From the NCBI RefSeq assembly GCF_040412425.1, contig NC_089744.1, forward strand, positions 22,207,501 to 22,271,500: a stretch of 64,000 nt of DNA. The letters run 5' to 3'. The stretch's first letter is position 1. Each line of letters opens with the position of its first letter. The notes under the pieces were generated by a model. It was not told the DNA's origin. It saw only the letters and a list, made by a program, of their open reading frames with translations, and did no database searches. Of the stretch, positions 29,366 through 40,545 are shown piece after piece. The stretch comes from Macrobrachium rosenbergii (lineage: Eukaryota; Arthropoda; Malacostraca; Decapoda; Palaemonidae). The position numbers and the translations under genes are program-made.

Positions 29366-29655
29366 CCCCTTAGGGGGGCTTAGTGCCGTTAGTGCCCCTC
29401 ATGCGGTGCACTGTAGGCATTACTTAAGGGTCTGTGCTGCAGCTTCTCTCATTCCTTTTACTGTACCTCCGTTCATAATCTTTCTTCCATCTGACTCTCC
29501 ATCCTCTCCTAACAGTTGTTTCATAGTGCAACAGCGAGGTTTTCCTCCTGTTACACCTTTCAAACCTTTCACAGTCAATTTCCGTTTCAGCTCTGAATGA
29601 CCTCATAGGTCCGAGTGCTTGGGCTTGGGCCTAAATTCCATATTTTATTCTATTC
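29366..29655 (+). mobile_element. SINE-like family S, copy 6
   Basis: Complete head with the ccccttaggggggcttagtg lead, body shortened in the ctttgcagcg block, and a ttttattctattc tail. Confidence 0.82.
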
Positions 29656-29844
29656 TTGAATTGTGTAATCTCAACCATTCTCTGATGACATTCAGCGAAT
29701 GTGACTTCGTTCGTTGCATTCCTGACTGACGAACCGTCTATAATAAGAGGTGGCTGTGGATCGGGTTTAGATACTGACAGTTCATGCATTTCTGTTATTT
29801 GCTTAATGGTTCAAGTCTAGACTCAGGGACGAGTATTCCTAGAT

Positions 29845-30231
29845 CAGTGGTTCTCAAATTTGTTTGTATCGGTATCTCCGGCAGTGGTGTGGTAGATCGC
29901 CATTAACCTTCTACCCCATTCCTCTTCAGTTATGGGAAGTTATGATATGAAGGAAAGAAAAATATTGGAAAGTTTAATTTCTAATACATTTTATATGTAA
30001 GAAATTAATTTTGCTTTTACTCAAGTCTTAAGAAATAAAGAATTTAGATTTTAGGCATTAATCCTTCGACAAAAAATGAAAATTAAAGCATTGTTCCTTT
30101 TATTACAAATTGGAATTCAAGCTTTATTTCTTTGGCATTTAATAGTAAATAAAATTTAGAAAGTGCCTCGTTACCCCAGAAGCGGCTTCGTTACCCCCAC
30201 GGGGTATTTAACCCCTGTTTGAGGACCACTG
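29845..30231. mobile_element. hAT-type MITE with target duplication
   Basis: The left end cagtggttctcaaa and the right end tttgaggaccactg are inverted repeats of the classical hAT form (CAGTGGTTCTCAAA). Flanking 8-mers are tcctagat (29837-29844) and tcccagat (30232-30239), 7 of 8 matching, as expected for hAT target site duplications. The 387 bp interior is AT-rich and has no transposase, so the element is non-autonomous. One mismatch in the TSD and imperfect ends indicate age. Confidence 0.88.
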
Positions 30232-30390
30232 TCCCAGATGCTTCGTATTTTTGATCAGGTTGAATGGGTGGCTTTGTGGTTCTGGATCACTTGCCACATT
30301 GTTTCGTTGTCCGATCCTGGAGATTTATAAACTGGAAAGATTGATAATCGATTCCAGGGCATGTGTTTTATTTCAATAGTAATGGTTTTA

Positions 30391-30452
30391 TTTTTTTTTC
30401 TTTCAGGTACGTTGGTTTGGATTTTCTATTCTGGAGCTTTGAGCTGGTAAGT
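30391..30452 (+). other. Candidate recursive splice site or 40 nt cassette exon
   Basis: A T-rich tract followed by ctttcag ends at 30406 and is joined directly to GTACGT, the head-to-head 3'/5' splice-site arrangement of a recursive (ratchet) site. Forty nucleotides later, at 30447, a consensus donor ctg|GTAAGT appears, so 30407-30446 could also be a microexon or RS-exon. No flanking exon is known, so this is a motif-level call. Confidence 0.35.
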
Positions 30453-30486
30453 CAGAATCGTCTTGATTTGCATTTGATATACATAC

Positions 30487-30489
<3 letters not shown>

Positions 30490-30554
<65 letters not shown>

Positions 30555-30612
30555 GTGTGTGTGTGTGCGTGTATGTAGACAAACGTATACATATATATAT
30601 ATGGATCTGTAC

Positions 30613-30687
<75 letters not shown>

Positions 30688-30800
30688 ATATATATATATA
30701 ATATATATAGTTATATATAATATGTTATATATAATATATATATATGTGTGTGTGCACTATAAAGTTGTGTGTGTTTTGTGTGTGTGTGTGTGTGTAGTTC
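30490..30800. repeat. (TA)n and GT-rich tracts
   Basis: TA tracts at 30490-30552 and 30620-30682 are followed by degenerate TA and a GT run near 30769-30795. Confidence 0.95.
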
Positions 30801-31236
30801 CTGCATATTACATGAGCTCCTATAAAAAATAAAGATCCTTCAAATCCCAAGGACATTTGGGACTAGGATCATTTTTTTACTCAGAGCCGAGGTGGTCGAA
30901 ACGAAGGCGTGCACGATAATTTTGACTGACGCCCAGAGGTGGAACCTCCACGTGCTGCTTTGCATGATCAGATACCCATCGTTATTTTCTCTGGTTGTGT
31001 GGCAGCATTATTAGGGAAGATTAAAGGTCCTGGGAGTCATTATCACGAGAAATTCAGTCTTGTCAGTCTTATCCCTTGGTAATGTATGCTATTCGTAAGA
31101 TTAGGCCCATGATGATAATTTGACATTTTGATCTTCTGAAGTTCTGGAAGACTTCAAGGGCGTGTGGAAGTTACTGTTGGTTCGTCGTAGGATTACGCTC
31201 CCCTACAAACTGAAAAACAATAAATGGGTGAGTAAA
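30801..31236. other. No gene seen; small hairpin
   Basis: 30832-30868 can fold (gatccttcaaatccc against gggactaggatc with mismatches). The rest is mixed sequence. Confidence 0.5.
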
Positions 31237-31722
31237 CGGTAAATTAATAGGATGAATTAAAGGGAAATAAATGGGATGAATAAACGGGAAATTAATAGGA
31301 TGGATAAACGGGAAATTAGTAGAATGAATAAACGGGAAATTAATAGGATGAATAAACTGGAAATTAATAGGATGAATAAACTGGAAATTAATAGGATGAA
31401 TAAACGGGAAATTAATAGGATGAACAAACGAGAAATTGGTAGGATGAATAAACTGGAAATTGATAGGATGAACAAACGGGAAATTGATACGATGAATAAA
31501 CGGGAAATTAATAGGATGAATAAACGGGAAATTAAGAGGATGAATAAACGGGAAATAAATAGGGTGAATAAACGGGAAATTAATAGGATGGATAAACGGG
31601 AAATTAACAGGATGAATAAACGGGAAATAAATAGGACGAATAAATGGGAAATTAATAGGATGAATAAACGGGAAATTAATAGGACGAATAAACGGGATAT
31701 AAATAGGATGAATAAACGGGAA
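31237..31722. repeat. 24 bp minisatellite, ~20 units
   Basis: The unit has the core ggatgaataaacgggaaatt. Units differ by single substitutions, for example cgg/ctgg and attaat/aaataa. With a period of 24 it gives an 8-residue repeat (MNKREINR) on + and HPINFPFI on -, both open, so the frames do not show coding. Confidence 0.95.
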
Positions 31723-31734
31723 GCTTATTCTTAT

Positions 31735-31840
31735 AAGTGTAATTGTAATAGCCACAATGGTTTCTGAACTTAACGAATTCTTCACACTTTTTGGACGCGC
31801 CGGTCACCACAGAGATCCAAAAAGTGTCAAGAATTCGAGA
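31735..31840 (+). repeat. Hairpin-bearing dispersed repeat (family V), copy 1
   Basis: Begins tgtaattgtaatagccacaa and ends in a hairpin formed by cgaattcttcacactttttg (31774-31795) and its inverted copy at 31816-31837. The same lead and hairpin appear at 62829-62900. It starts right at the edge of the 24 bp array. Confidence 0.7.
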
Positions 31841-31969
31841 CGTTACTGGGGCACCGTGGCTAATTACAAATAGATTCTGTATGCTTTCACATTACATGAA
31901 GAGAAAGCAACAAATTCAGAAATAAAATTTTTCATCACTGTATGCGTTGTCCCCTGAAAAGAAGAAAGT

Positions 31970-32225
31970 GTCATGATATCTTTGCCTAAAACGAACTGTT
32001 TTGAGATGGGGTTACTAGCGGCATGAGAGTCTTTTAAAACCGGATTTTTATTTTTATTTGTGTTTTTATTATTGCCCTCGAGCATATAAAACCTTTTTTA
32101 ATGCCATAATATCCTTTCCTTAAACGAACTGTTTTGAGATGAGATATGAGAATCTTTTAAACCGGATTTTTATTTTTATTTGTATTTTTATTATTGCCCT
32201 CGAGAATATAAACTTTTTTTTTTTT
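31970..32225. repeat. Tandem duplication, ~130 bp unit
   Basis: Two copies (about 31972-32098 and 32106-32225) share aaacgaactgttttgagatg, ccggatttttatttttattt and ttattattgccctcgag. The second copy has an internal deletion. Confidence 0.88.
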
Positions 32226-32547
32226 CAAGTAAGTTCCTAGTCGAGATTCGCATCAGTATTCCACTTCATGTGCATAAGCGTGACCCTCCGCGCATTACGT
32301 ACATGGTAATAACGTCTGGAACACACTTCGGGCGAAGTTTTTAAGTTTGCGGAAGCATTCAGGAAATGTGTAAGTGATCTGGTATTTAGGAATGTTAATG
32401 GGTTTCTATTTAAGAAAGAGGGCTGCGTTCTGTTTATAATTTAATTACAGTTTTATCTGTATTTATTATTATGCTGATTTATTTTTACTTTTCCATTAAG
32501 TGAGCTTTCTTTTTGTGTTTTCTATTATTCCTGTTGTTTCTCTCAAT

Positions 32548-32628
32548 TGAACACCATATTATTTGGAAGCTTGAATTTCAAGTCAATGGCCCCTGCGGGC
32601 TTGTTCCATATGAGTAGTGTTTTTCTTC

Positions 32629-32694
<66 letters not shown>
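32548..32694 (+). mobile_element. (AAT)n-tailed element, family T copy
   Basis: Same body as at 9318-9500: accatattatttggaagctt, gtcaatggcccctg, gggcttgttccatatgag, then an AAT tract 32632-32694. Confidence 0.75.
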
Positions 32695-32695
<1 letters not shown>

Positions 32696-32874
32696 CTTGT
32701 AAAATATATTTTCGTATAAGTTCAGGAAACGAAAAATTAATAGCGCTTTTTTCTTAATACGTAATGCTGTGAAATTGGGTTTATCATATAAATACTTGAA
32801 TACAGTCATTATGTAACTAAAAGTGAAGCAAAAAATGCCATCGTGCTTCCCTGTCAGTGAAATACTGTATTGAA

Positions 32875-32878
<4 letters not shown>

Positions 32879-32932
<54 letters not shown>
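32879..32932. repeat. (CT)n
   Basis: Perfect CT tract of about 54 bp. Confidence 0.95.
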
Positions 32933-32935
<3 letters not shown>

Positions 32936-33265
32936 CAGAGTCGTAGAGGAATATGTAAATGTAATTATAGTAATATTTACCAGAATGGATGGACGAAAGA
33001 ATCCCGAAAAGAATGACGATGAAGGAACATCTTTTCTGTCCAGAGAATCATGAGAAGATCTTGGATGAAGTCTTAGATGTGTCTGTGTTTGTTTGTTTTT
33101 TTTATTTTTGTTTTTGTTATTTTCTTATTTTCTGGAAGTGAAGGATGTTGAGTTTGGGAGCTTCCTCCGCTTTATAGGTTGATTGGATGGATAGATAGCT
33201 TGTGGTTGTTTTCCATTTGAAGGGTAAAGTGTGTCTTATTCGTATATTTGCTTGTCGAAGTTCCT

Positions 33266-33297
<32 letters not shown>

Positions 33298-33386
33298 CGA
33301 ATGCACAATTTTTTTCTCTTTGTTTACGTAAAAGGGTTTTTACTGTCGTGTACGAAGGGTGATTGGAAATTCATTAGTACGGCCTA

Positions 33387-33388
<2 letters not shown>
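32933..33388. other. No gene seen; poly(T)
   Basis: Mixed sequence with a ~31 nt poly(T) run at 33267-33297. Confidence 0.5.
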
Positions 33389-33479
<91 letters not shown>

Positions 33480-33560
33480 TATATTATATATATATATATA
33501 ATGTAATATATATATTATATAATATACATACATATATAATGTATATAATATATGTGTGTG
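33389..33560. repeat. (GT)n(TA)n and degenerate TA
   Basis: A GT tract (33389-33410) passes into TA (33411-33474) and a degenerate TA tail. Confidence 0.95.
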
Positions 33561-33873
33561 TCTCCTGGACACATATATAGGTATGTATGTGTATGTATAA
33601 CTGAATCACGAAGATATGGAACATGATGAATGTATAAATAAAAGCAAATGCCTGGAAGGAAAAGTGAAACAACGGAGTCGTATGCATTTATGTATATATG
33701 TATGCATATGTATGTGTTTGTGTAACTCCATGACGAACACGCGGCAGTTCGTCTGGGCGTCCTCGCCTTTCCCTTCTGGTGGCACAATAAAAGGGCAAGA
33801 GGAAAGCCATCGCTTCCCCAGCAGTAGTTGAGCATCGGTATATATCGCGCCGAGATATCCAAACCCGGGCACT

Positions 33874-33928
<55 letters not shown>

Positions 33929-34362
33929 CCAGCGTCTCAGACTTTCATCTCCCCCCCCTCTCCCTCTTTTTCCCTTTTCGTCGTTCTCCCCCCTCCCCCT
34001 TTCTTCCTCCCTTCCTTTCCTCTTCCCTCCCACATCTCCCAGACAGCATTCCCGGGAATAGGATTTGAGAACTGGAGGGCCTCCGGCTCCGGGAACGTCT
34101 CTGGACTTTTCGCAAGTGTTACGTGGGCGCTTGCTCGTGCCCTGATAATTGTGAATTTGTGGATCTTGGAGATTGATGTCAGATGGTCATTTTTATTTTT
34201 TATTTATTTATTTATTTTTTTTGCACGAAGCCTTTTTTTGTTATTTTTTTTTCATGATTTGTTTTGCCTCGGAGCCTTTTTTGTTTTTGTTTTATTCAAC
34301 TTCTGTTTTTTGTTTTTTTGCACGAAACCTATTTTTTGTTTTTGTTCATGCTTTGCTTTTCA

Positions 34363-34364
<2 letters not shown>
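33561..34364. other. GC-richer patch with CT tract; no confirmed gene
   Basis: 33720-34140 is among the more GC-rich parts of the window, with a CT tract (33879-33925) and a following C/T-rich stretch to 34040. A caataaaagg motif at 33787 is TATA-like, but no gene follows. Poly(T)-rich sequence fills 34190-34360. Confidence 0.4.
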
Positions 34365-34430
<66 letters not shown>

Positions 34431-34463
34431 AGATACTGAATGGATATCATCTCATCACACCAA

Positions 34464-34533
<70 letters not shown>

Positions 34534-34570
34534 ACTGAGATACTGAATGGATATCACCTCATCGCAATAA

Positions 34571-34655
<85 letters not shown>
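34365..34655. repeat. (CT)n compound array, three units
   Basis: CT tracts are separated by gatactgaatggatatcacc, tcatcacaccaacattc and the prefix gactactga. The same unit follows the last tract without a further CT run. Confidence 0.93.
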
Positions 34656-34658
<3 letters not shown>

Positions 34659-34959
34659 ACTGAGATACTGAATGGATATCACCTCATCACATCAACCTAC
34701 AGAATTTATAAGAAATTAGACTTTCAAGAAATGATTTTAATACTCTCCCTTTAAAGTAAGCATGTGTTGATCTTGTGTTAGTTTTGTGTTAATATTACAT
34801 AAGAAACACTCAAAAGTTGAATCGGATGTTGCTGAGATTACAGGAAGTTGGCATTACCCCCGAAATATTACTCCTTTGTTGGCTGGCTTTCTTGAAAGGG
34901 TTCATGAGCTGTCATCTTTAACACTGTGTATCACTGACATTATACTGTATAATGCTCTC

Positions 34960-34963
34960 AATA

Positions 34964-35000
<37 letters not shown>

Positions 35001-35081
35001 GAGTCCTGTCATTTCTACAATATCTGATATGTATAACTACTCTTTCCCAGAATACGTATTCGAATGTTATGCTGTAAAGGA

Positions 35082-35145
<64 letters not shown>

Positions 35146-35230
35146 GAGTCCTTTCATTTCTACAGTACCTGATTTATATACTTATTCTTTCCCAGAATAC
35201 TTGTTCGAATTTTATCCTGTAAAGGATGCA
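34960..35230. repeat. (ATT)n-linked duplication, ~85 bp unit
   Basis: Two copies of gagtcctgtcatttctaca, actctttcccagaatac and tgtaaaggat each follow an ATT tract (34964-35000, 35081-35145). Divergence is about one change in ten by eye. Confidence 0.85.
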
Positions 35231-35382
35231 GAGTTTTCTCATTGGCTTGATTAGATGCTGCGTGCATAGTTAATTTTCTTATTCAAATATCCTCGTCGTT
35301 TTGTTTTTATCCTTCATTTTTCTGTGGAAACTGCCAGTTTTATCAAAGGAATTGTAATGTGCTGGGTAATTTGATCCACATA

Positions 35383-35630
35383 TCGTCACCCTCATAAACT
35401 AACTACCTAAGTCATTTTTCAATGATTTTTGGATTTTTGCCTAAATCAAATCTTCAATATGTGGCGCACCTAGTGGTATACTTGCCTAAGTCAGATGTAG
35501 AAAGTAAGTGGAATAAATTTCCCAAAAAGCTTTCTGCTCAGTGACTTAGGCATTATTATCACAATGCCTAAGTCATGATTGTGACTTGGGCAAAAAAATG
35601 ACTTAGGCAGTTAGTTTATGAGGGTGACGA
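35383..35630. mobile_element. MITE with ~39 bp TIRs and TA (or ATAT) target duplication
   Basis: Ends tcgtcaccctcataaactaa and its inverted copy at the right form ~39 bp terminal inverted repeats with about one mismatch. Subterminal gcctaagtca repeats occur in both orientations. TA flanks both ends (35381-35382, 35631-35632). A paralogous uninterrupted site, ccacatatctagaac, lies at 36093-36107, which fixes the insertion boundaries. The interior (248 bp) has no coding sequence. The TA duplication favours a Tc1/mariner-like mobiliser, but ATAT is equally compatible. Confidence 0.85.
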
Positions 35631-35669
35631 TATCTAGAATTAGAAAGAGGGGTAGAGAAGTTTTTAGTT

Positions 35670-36058
35670 TTCTGTAAAGGAAAACAATTGTGCCGGCTTT
35701 GTCTGTCCGTCCGCACTTTTTTCTGTCCGCCCTCAGATCTTAAAAACTGCTGAGGCTAGAGGGCTGCAAATTGATATGTTGATCATCCACCCTCCAATCA
35801 TCAAACTTAGCAAATTGCAGCCCTCTAGCCTCAGTAGTTTTCATTTTATTTAAGGTTACCCATAATCGTGCTTCTGGCAACGATATAGGTAGGCCATCAC
35901 CGGGCCATGATTAAAGTTTCATGGGTCGCGGCTCGTACAGCATTATACCGAGACCACCGAAAGATAGATCTGTTTTCGGGGCCTTGATCATACGCTGCAG
36001 CGGCAGTACAGAAAACCCCATTGCTCCAAAGCAACTTCTGCGCAGTTTTTACTTGTTT
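35670..36058. mobile_element. Dispersed fold-back element (family W), copy 1
   Basis: Shares with 53812-54192 the order tctgtccgtccgcac, ctgaggctagagggctgcaa, gttgatcatccaccct, aattgcagccctctag, ataatcgtg, ctggcaacgatata, agcattataccgagaccacc, gaaagatagatctg and a ttacttgtt end. The stretch gaggctagagggctgcaaat is inverted at atttgcagccctctagcctc, giving a ~30 bp stem; ccgaaagatagatctgttttcgg forms another. No ORF. The family is abundant in decapods as I recall; its class is unresolved. Confidence 0.75.
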
Positions 36059-36463
36059 ATCCTTGAAGTTCAAATATGATTGTTAATTTGTTCCACATAT
36101 CTAGAACTAGAGAAACGTAGTGACGTTTTGGGCAACCATGCTTATGGGATTTTGGCAAAAAACATACTGACATTTCTTAGAGCTAAAAAAAAGGGGGGGC
36201 GGGTTGGTGAAGCATCCCTCATCTCCTGGAAACCGATGCATTTAAAGGTCCGTCCGAGAGATAAGGGTTACCAACGGCAGCGGGGTTAATGCTGTTACTG
36301 CTTGGTGAGTAAGAGCAGCGGCTGTAAAAAAAAAAAAAAGGCTCCTCTTGGGGAAGCTGCCATTAGAACTGGAATGGCCACATAAAACAAAGGGGTCCCC
36401 CTTCCATCTTTAACCATCTCCTCACAAAAGGCCCGTCGTTCTTTTCTTGCCAATTTTCTTTTT
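36059..36463. other. No gene seen; paralogue of MITE flanks
   Basis: 36082-36116 resembles the flanks of the MITE at 35383-35630 joined together. The rest is mixed sequence with an A-run at 36327-36339. Confidence 0.5.
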
Positions 36464-36513
36464 GGGGTGGGGTGGGGTGGGTGGGATGACGACCCACCCT
36501 CCCCCCGCCCCCA
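36464..36513. other. Adjacent G-rich and C-rich tracts
   Basis: 36464-36485 has five runs of three or four G separated by single T, a strong G-quadruplex motif. Immediately after, 36490-36513 is C-rich (caccctccccccgccccc), giving the same potential on the other strand, or a G/C hairpin between the two. Confidence 0.75.
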
Positions 36514-36682
36514 CAACCGTCATTCCCTGTGACCTCCATTATGCTGTCCTACTTTGTCCCAGATTTTTTTTATTGCTTGTTTGAAAGGTTGTAGAAAGTA
36601 ATCTTTGGAGTTTCGGTTCACTTAAGGTTTTTGTTGTTATGCTTTTGTTTACAGAGAGGTGTAAGCGGGTAAGCTGTATTCC

Positions 36683-37302
<620 letters not shown>

Positions 37303-37358
<56 letters not shown>

Positions 37359-37537
37359 ATGTACGGGATATTCATAGACTAGAATATGAAAATAGTAGTG
37401 TTCAGAGAGAGAGAGAGAGAGAATTATGTACGGGATATTCATAGACTAGAATATGAAAATAGTAGTGTTCAGAGAGAGAGAGAGAGAGAGAGAATTATGT
37501 ACGGGATATTCATAGACTAGAATATGAAAATAGTAGT

Positions 37538-37601
<64 letters not shown>

Positions 37602-37921
37602 ATTGTGTACGGGATATTCATAGACTAGAATATGAAAATAGTAGTGTTCAGAGAGAGAGAGAGAGAGAGATTGTATAATTAGCAGGATATTCATAGACTA
37701 TTGATTGATTGATCAATTGATTGATTGATCAATTGAGTGATTGATTTATATATTTATTTATAGAGAGAGAGAGAGAGAGAGACTTTGTATGATGTGCAGT
37801 ATAGACTTTAAAATAAGAAAATAGCAGTGTAGAGAGAGAGAGAGAGATAGAGATTGTATAATGTGCAGGATATTCATAGACTAATTGATTGATTAATTAA
37901 TTAATTTATTTATTTGAGTAG

Positions 37922-37987
<66 letters not shown>

Positions 37988-38193
37988 GTGAGTATGGTGT
38001 GCAGGACATTCATAAACTTGATGCCTCCCATTGTGTGTATTTTTATTTCATGTTTCACCAGGCACTGTGCAAAGCAGACATGGACACCCGTGACATGGTC
38101 CACTCTCTACCACATTGATCCCATGGGAATGGTCGGCAATCCTCCCCAAAGGCCCTTCAGGAGAGAGACGCCATAGTCCAGTTGAAGGACGGG

Positions 38194-38249
<56 letters not shown>

Positions 38250-38298
38250 CACTGCTATTTTCGTATTTTAAAGTCTATGATATACTGCACATTATACA

Positions 38299-38373
<75 letters not shown>

Positions 38374-38415
38374 CTGCTATTTTCTTATTTTAAAGTCTAT
38401 ACTGCACATTATGCA

Positions 38416-38494
<79 letters not shown>

Positions 38495-38572
38495 CTGCTA
38501 TTTTCTTATTTTAAAGTCTATACTGCACATTATATATTTTCTTATTTTAAAATCTATACTGCACATTATACA

Positions 38573-38631
<59 letters not shown>

Positions 38632-38667
38632 TTCATATTTTAAAGTCACTGAATATCCTGAACATTA

Positions 38668-38754
<87 letters not shown>

Positions 38755-38755
38755 C
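37303..38755. repeat. Compound GA array facing an inverted CT array
   Basis: From 37303 to 37984 GA tracts alternate with a unit containing gtacgggatattcatagact and agaatatgaaaatagtagtg. From 38198 to 38755 CT tracts alternate with the inverted unit, for example cactgctattttcttatttt, aaagtctatactgcacatta and tacaaagtctct. The GA strand thus switches across a unique centre (37985-38197). A copy resembling the right-hand units in sense orientation lies at 37780-37830. The centre is GC-richer, and 38060 follows a plausible 3' splice-site motif (tttcaccag), but no gene can be shown. Confidence 0.85.
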
Positions 38756-39196
38756 ACTACCATAATCATCCTTGACGTGTGGACCGTCATTGTGACTGGA
38801 TATATTACGTTGGAGACGAGGCAGTGTCTCTGTTCGTCTGATTTGATTTCATGAAATTTAGGCTTGTCAGGCCAAGCACAGGGACAATTTCGGCCATTCA
38901 GCCCTGAAGCGAGGGCGTTTGAGCGGTTGGACAGCAAGATAAAGAGATCCAGGAAATGACGTAGAGGAAGTACAAGGAATTACAGGTGTAACTGGGAGAA
39001 AATCCCACTATTGCACTTAGGGATAATACCTGGAGAAGTTGGACAGCAATATTGAAGAAATGATGAGAGAAGTTGGACAGCAAGGTTGAAGAAATGAAGA
39101 GAGAAGTTGGACAGCAGGATTGAAGAATTGAAGAGAGAAGTTGGACAGCAAGATTGAAGAATGAAGAGATATGGAGGTAAAGTATAAGGCTAAAAA
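38756..39196. repeat. Mixed sequence then ~34-40 bp tandem array
   Basis: At about 39031-39170 the phrase gagaagttggacagcaagat with tgaagaaatgaagag recurs four or five times. The preceding 275 bp is mixed sequence with an earlier, diverged gttggacagcaagat near 38926. Confidence 0.75.
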
Positions 39197-39286
39197 ATGG
39201 TTGCAGCTACGGGCCGAAGGGACACAGCAGGCACACCCTTTAGTCATGCCTACAGTGCACCACGTGAGGTGTACTAACAGCATTAC
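39197..39286 (-). mobile_element. SINE-like family S, copy 10, minus-strand fragment
   Basis: Reads on the minus strand as the head and first third of the family (gtgcactgtaggcatgact, then a changed block, cttcggcccgtagctgca). The tail two thirds are missing. It is the only copy in reverse orientation. Confidence 0.7.
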
Positions 39287-39950
39287 ACCCCTACACAGGT
39301 TTCAATGTTCGAGTATTCGTCTCAGTGACGTATTTCCACAAACACCTGCTTTTCATCGAACAAACACTTGTGTGTATGGTTACGTAGTTCTCATTTTTTT
39401 CTTTATCCTCTACACCTTTCTTAAATGTAATTACCCTAGTTTCCTTAGTTTTGTGGAGTTTTCTTTCTTTTTCTGTTCAGGTTGTCTGGATAAAAGGTAT
39501 TCAGAACTGGCTTCAGTGTGTGGGGTTACTGATAATACATCTTAATTTTTGAACACATTTTTCAAATAATGTTTCTCAATTTTTGAAGAGTACCCTCCGT
39601 AAATGGTCAAGATGAATGTGTATTAATCAAGTTGTTCGGCTATTTGTAATTGTAAGTTCTCCCACGACCTCTTTAAGTGATTATTTCTGACCATTGGCTC
39701 ATGTAAAATTCACTAGCCATTAATAATGTTTTCTATTTGCTGTCGCAGGCCATGGGAATGACTGCCTTTATTTCCAAATTCACATTTGTGAGGAATTGGG
39801 TGCTTGGAGTTGGAAAGATTTTAAGGAAATTAACACACACACACGCTGGCAGAGATTTTAACTGGTGTGTGTGTTATTGAGCAAACCAGGCCACATTCTC
39901 AAAATTATTAAAAGTTTTCCATTTTTATTTTATCCGTCAGTTCAGAAGAG
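39287..39950. other. No confirmed gene; acceptor-like motif at 39480
   Basis: A pyrimidine-rich tract with ctgttcag at 39473-39480 resembles a 3' splice site. The following frame reads GCLDKRYSELASVCGV and stops at 39545. There is no donor and no recognisable domain. Confidence 0.35.
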
Positions 39951-40545
39951 TAAAGTTTTATTTCATTTTTCAGTCAAATTTATCAAGAGAATATAGACTA
40001 ATTTTTCAATCAAATTTATCATGAGAATGTTAACTTTCATTTTTCAGTCAGATTTATCAAGAGACTATTAACATTCATTTTTCAGTCAAATTTATCAAGA
40101 GAATATTAACTTTCATTTTTCAGTCAAATTTATCAAGAGAATATAACTTTCATTTTTCAGTCAAATGTATCAAGAGAATATCAACTTTAATTTTCAATCA
40201 AATTTATCAAGAGAATATGAACTTTAATTTTTCAATCAGAAGTTTTCCATTTTTATTTCATCCGTCAGTTCATAAGAGTTAAAGTATCAAGAGAACATTA
40301 ACTTTCATTTTTACGTCAAATTTATCAAGAGAATATTAACTTTCGTTTTTCAGTCAAATTTATCAAGAGAATATAACTTTCATTTTTCAGTCAAATTTAT
40401 CAAGAGAAAATCAACTTTAATTTTCAGTCAAATATATCAAGAGAATATTAACTTTCATTTTTCAGTCATTGAAAATAATGTAACTTTCATTTTCAATCAG
40501 ATTTATCAAGAGGATATTAACTTTCATTTTTCAGTCAGCTTGGAA
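39951..40545. repeat. AT-rich tandem array, ~38 bp unit
   Basis: About fifteen units with tttcattttt, cagtcaaatttatcaagaga and atattaac. A distinct segment near 39910-39955 (aagttttccatttttatttt, atccgtcagttca) is repeated inside the array near 40242-40275, giving a two-level structure. Confidence 0.9.

Noticed and set aside
31171..31785. 204-codon minus frame resembling a repetitive structural protein (HPINFPFI repeats)
   Set aside because: It comes from the 24 bp minisatellite, which is open on both strands; no signal peptide or flanking gene structure.
33780..34140. Promoter with TATA-like ataaaagg and GC-rich downstream region
   Set aside because: No initiator, downstream gene or CpG cluster convincing enough; the stretch is C/T-rich low complexity.
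37985..38197. Internal exon after tttcaccag at 38060
   Set aside because: No donor is evident, no frame shows a known domain, and the stretch sits inside an inverted repeat array.
39473..39545. Terminal exon after ctgttcag
   Set aside because: The 22-codon frame has no recognisable similarity and there is no polyadenylation signal close by.
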